Source of the DNA: Cytophagales bacterium
GTDB taxonomy: Bacteria; Bacteroidota; Bacteroidia; Cytophagales; Cyclobacteriaceae
Reading direction: 5' to 3'
NCBI GenBank assembly: GCA_029262955.1
Contig: JAJCYL010000151.1
Coordinates: 1-7,464, forward strand
Length of the DNA: 7,464 nucleotides
The notes under the pieces are model-generated. The model had not been told where the DNA came from. It saw nothing but the letters and a program-made list of their open reading frames with translations, and made no database searches. Within the stretch, counting starts at the first letter, position 1. Each line of letters begins with the position of its first letter. Below, piece by piece: positions 7,058-7,464 of this stretch. Position numbers and translations under genes: made by a program.

Positions 7058-7464
7058 TCACTTCTTATCCTTGCTATTCTGATTAACCCGAAGCCAATGA
7101 AGGAGATAAGGAACATTGTACGCGTGTGTCCAACCGAAAACTCTTATTCCTTGTTTTATACTCCAATTAGCTTCTCCCTCAACATCACGATTTTCAGGGT
7201 CGTCTGGCATGTGGCTCACTTTAGTAATTGCTTCAGCAAATGACTTTTGTGTGGTATAACTATCGATGGTCTTTGGAAGTTTATCTGTCTTAAGAACTTC
7301 TGATCTTTTGACTGCTTCACGAAGAAAACTCGGGTCTTTTGTGTATTCATAGCCTACCAACAAACTATGGATACTAGATAAGTAGGACTCATACTTATGG
7401 TTTAGAGGTGGTATATCTCGTACAGCTCTGGCATGCTTAATTAGGGAAGATCTCACTTTTTCAT
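7058..7464 (-). CDS. C-terminal part of an unidentified protein, possibly an (alpha/alpha)-toroid enzyme (5' end outside window)
   Basis: The minus-strand frame is open from the right edge to a TGA at 7058-7060. A GTG at 7454-7456 could start a 132-residue protein, but the frame continues upstream to the edge with no stop, so this is more likely the tail of a larger gene. The visible residues contain amphipathic helical stretches, such as YLSSIHSLLVGYEYTKDPSF followed by a Lys/Glu-rich helix. An aromatic-rich end follows, with GIRVFGWTHAYNVPYLLHWL near the C-terminus and a charged finish NSKDKK. Alternating helices and Trp/Tyr/His-rich loops recall six-hairpin glycosidase or polysaccharide-lyase domains, but I recognise no diagnostic motif and do not assign a function. 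The plus-strand frame opposite (7028-7243) looks like a shadow. The gene converges on the sigma factor gene and is not part of its operon. Confidence 0.65.
   Translation of the reverse strand, partial: EKVRSSLIKHARAVRDIPPLNHKYESYLSSIHSLLVGYEYTKDPSFLREAVKRSEVLKTDKLPKTIDSYTTQKSFAEAITKVSHMPDDPENRDVEGEANWSIKQGIRVFGWTHAYNVPYLLHWLRVNQNSKDKK

Noticed and set aside
7028..7243. Plus-strand 71-codon frame after the sigma gene
   Set aside because: Opposite the longer minus-strand frame, which has the more protein-like composition. It does not resemble FecR or any small membrane protein I recognise.
1..7464. Search for CRISPR arrays, tRNA genes, insertion sequences and long repeats
   Set aside because: No regularly spaced repeats, cloverleaf-like sequences, transposase motifs or terminal inverted repeats were seen by eye in either strand.

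Overview
The window comes from a member of the Bacteroidota. It contains an adjacent SusC/SusD outer-membrane pair, the end of a FecR-type anti-sigma factor directly before it, and an ECF sigma factor of the kind common in this phylum. Start codons lack Shine-Dalgarno sequences. An affinity with the Cytophagales is plausible from the sequence style but is not demonstrated.

Layout. At the left edge (1-233) is the C-terminal periplasmic domain of a FecR-like anti-sigma factor, its front cut off. After 40 bases comes a long SusC/RagA-type TonB-dependent transporter (274-3900) that carries an N-terminal STN signalling domain. Eighteen bases later is its SusD/RagB lipoprotein partner (3919-5349). 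A strong intrinsic terminator (5367-5404) closes this unit. A secreted PIG-L/LmbE-type deacetylase (5434-6309) follows as a separate unit. A 114-base gap with a predicted stem-loop leads to an ECF sigma factor (6424-7014). The right end (7058-7464, minus strand) holds the C-terminal part of an unidentified protein that enters from beyond the window and converges on the sigma gene.

How the parts work together. FecR, STN-bearing SusC and SusD form the usual cell-surface-signalling nutrient-uptake arrangement. SusD and SusC bind and import an oligomeric ligand. The STN domain of SusC reports ligand occupancy across the periplasm to FecR, which controls a sigma factor presumably encoded just left of the window. 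The deacetylase may act on an N-acetylated sugar or glycoconjugate related to the imported substrate, but this is inference from position only. The ligand cannot be read from the sequence.

The window is mostly a well-understood type of locus, and I do not see a clearly new system. The points most worth a second look are the sigma factor without an adjacent anti-sigma gene, the matching STN-like folds in neighbouring FecR and SusC, a shared AACCRAA element ahead of three start codons, and the structured leader of the sigma gene.
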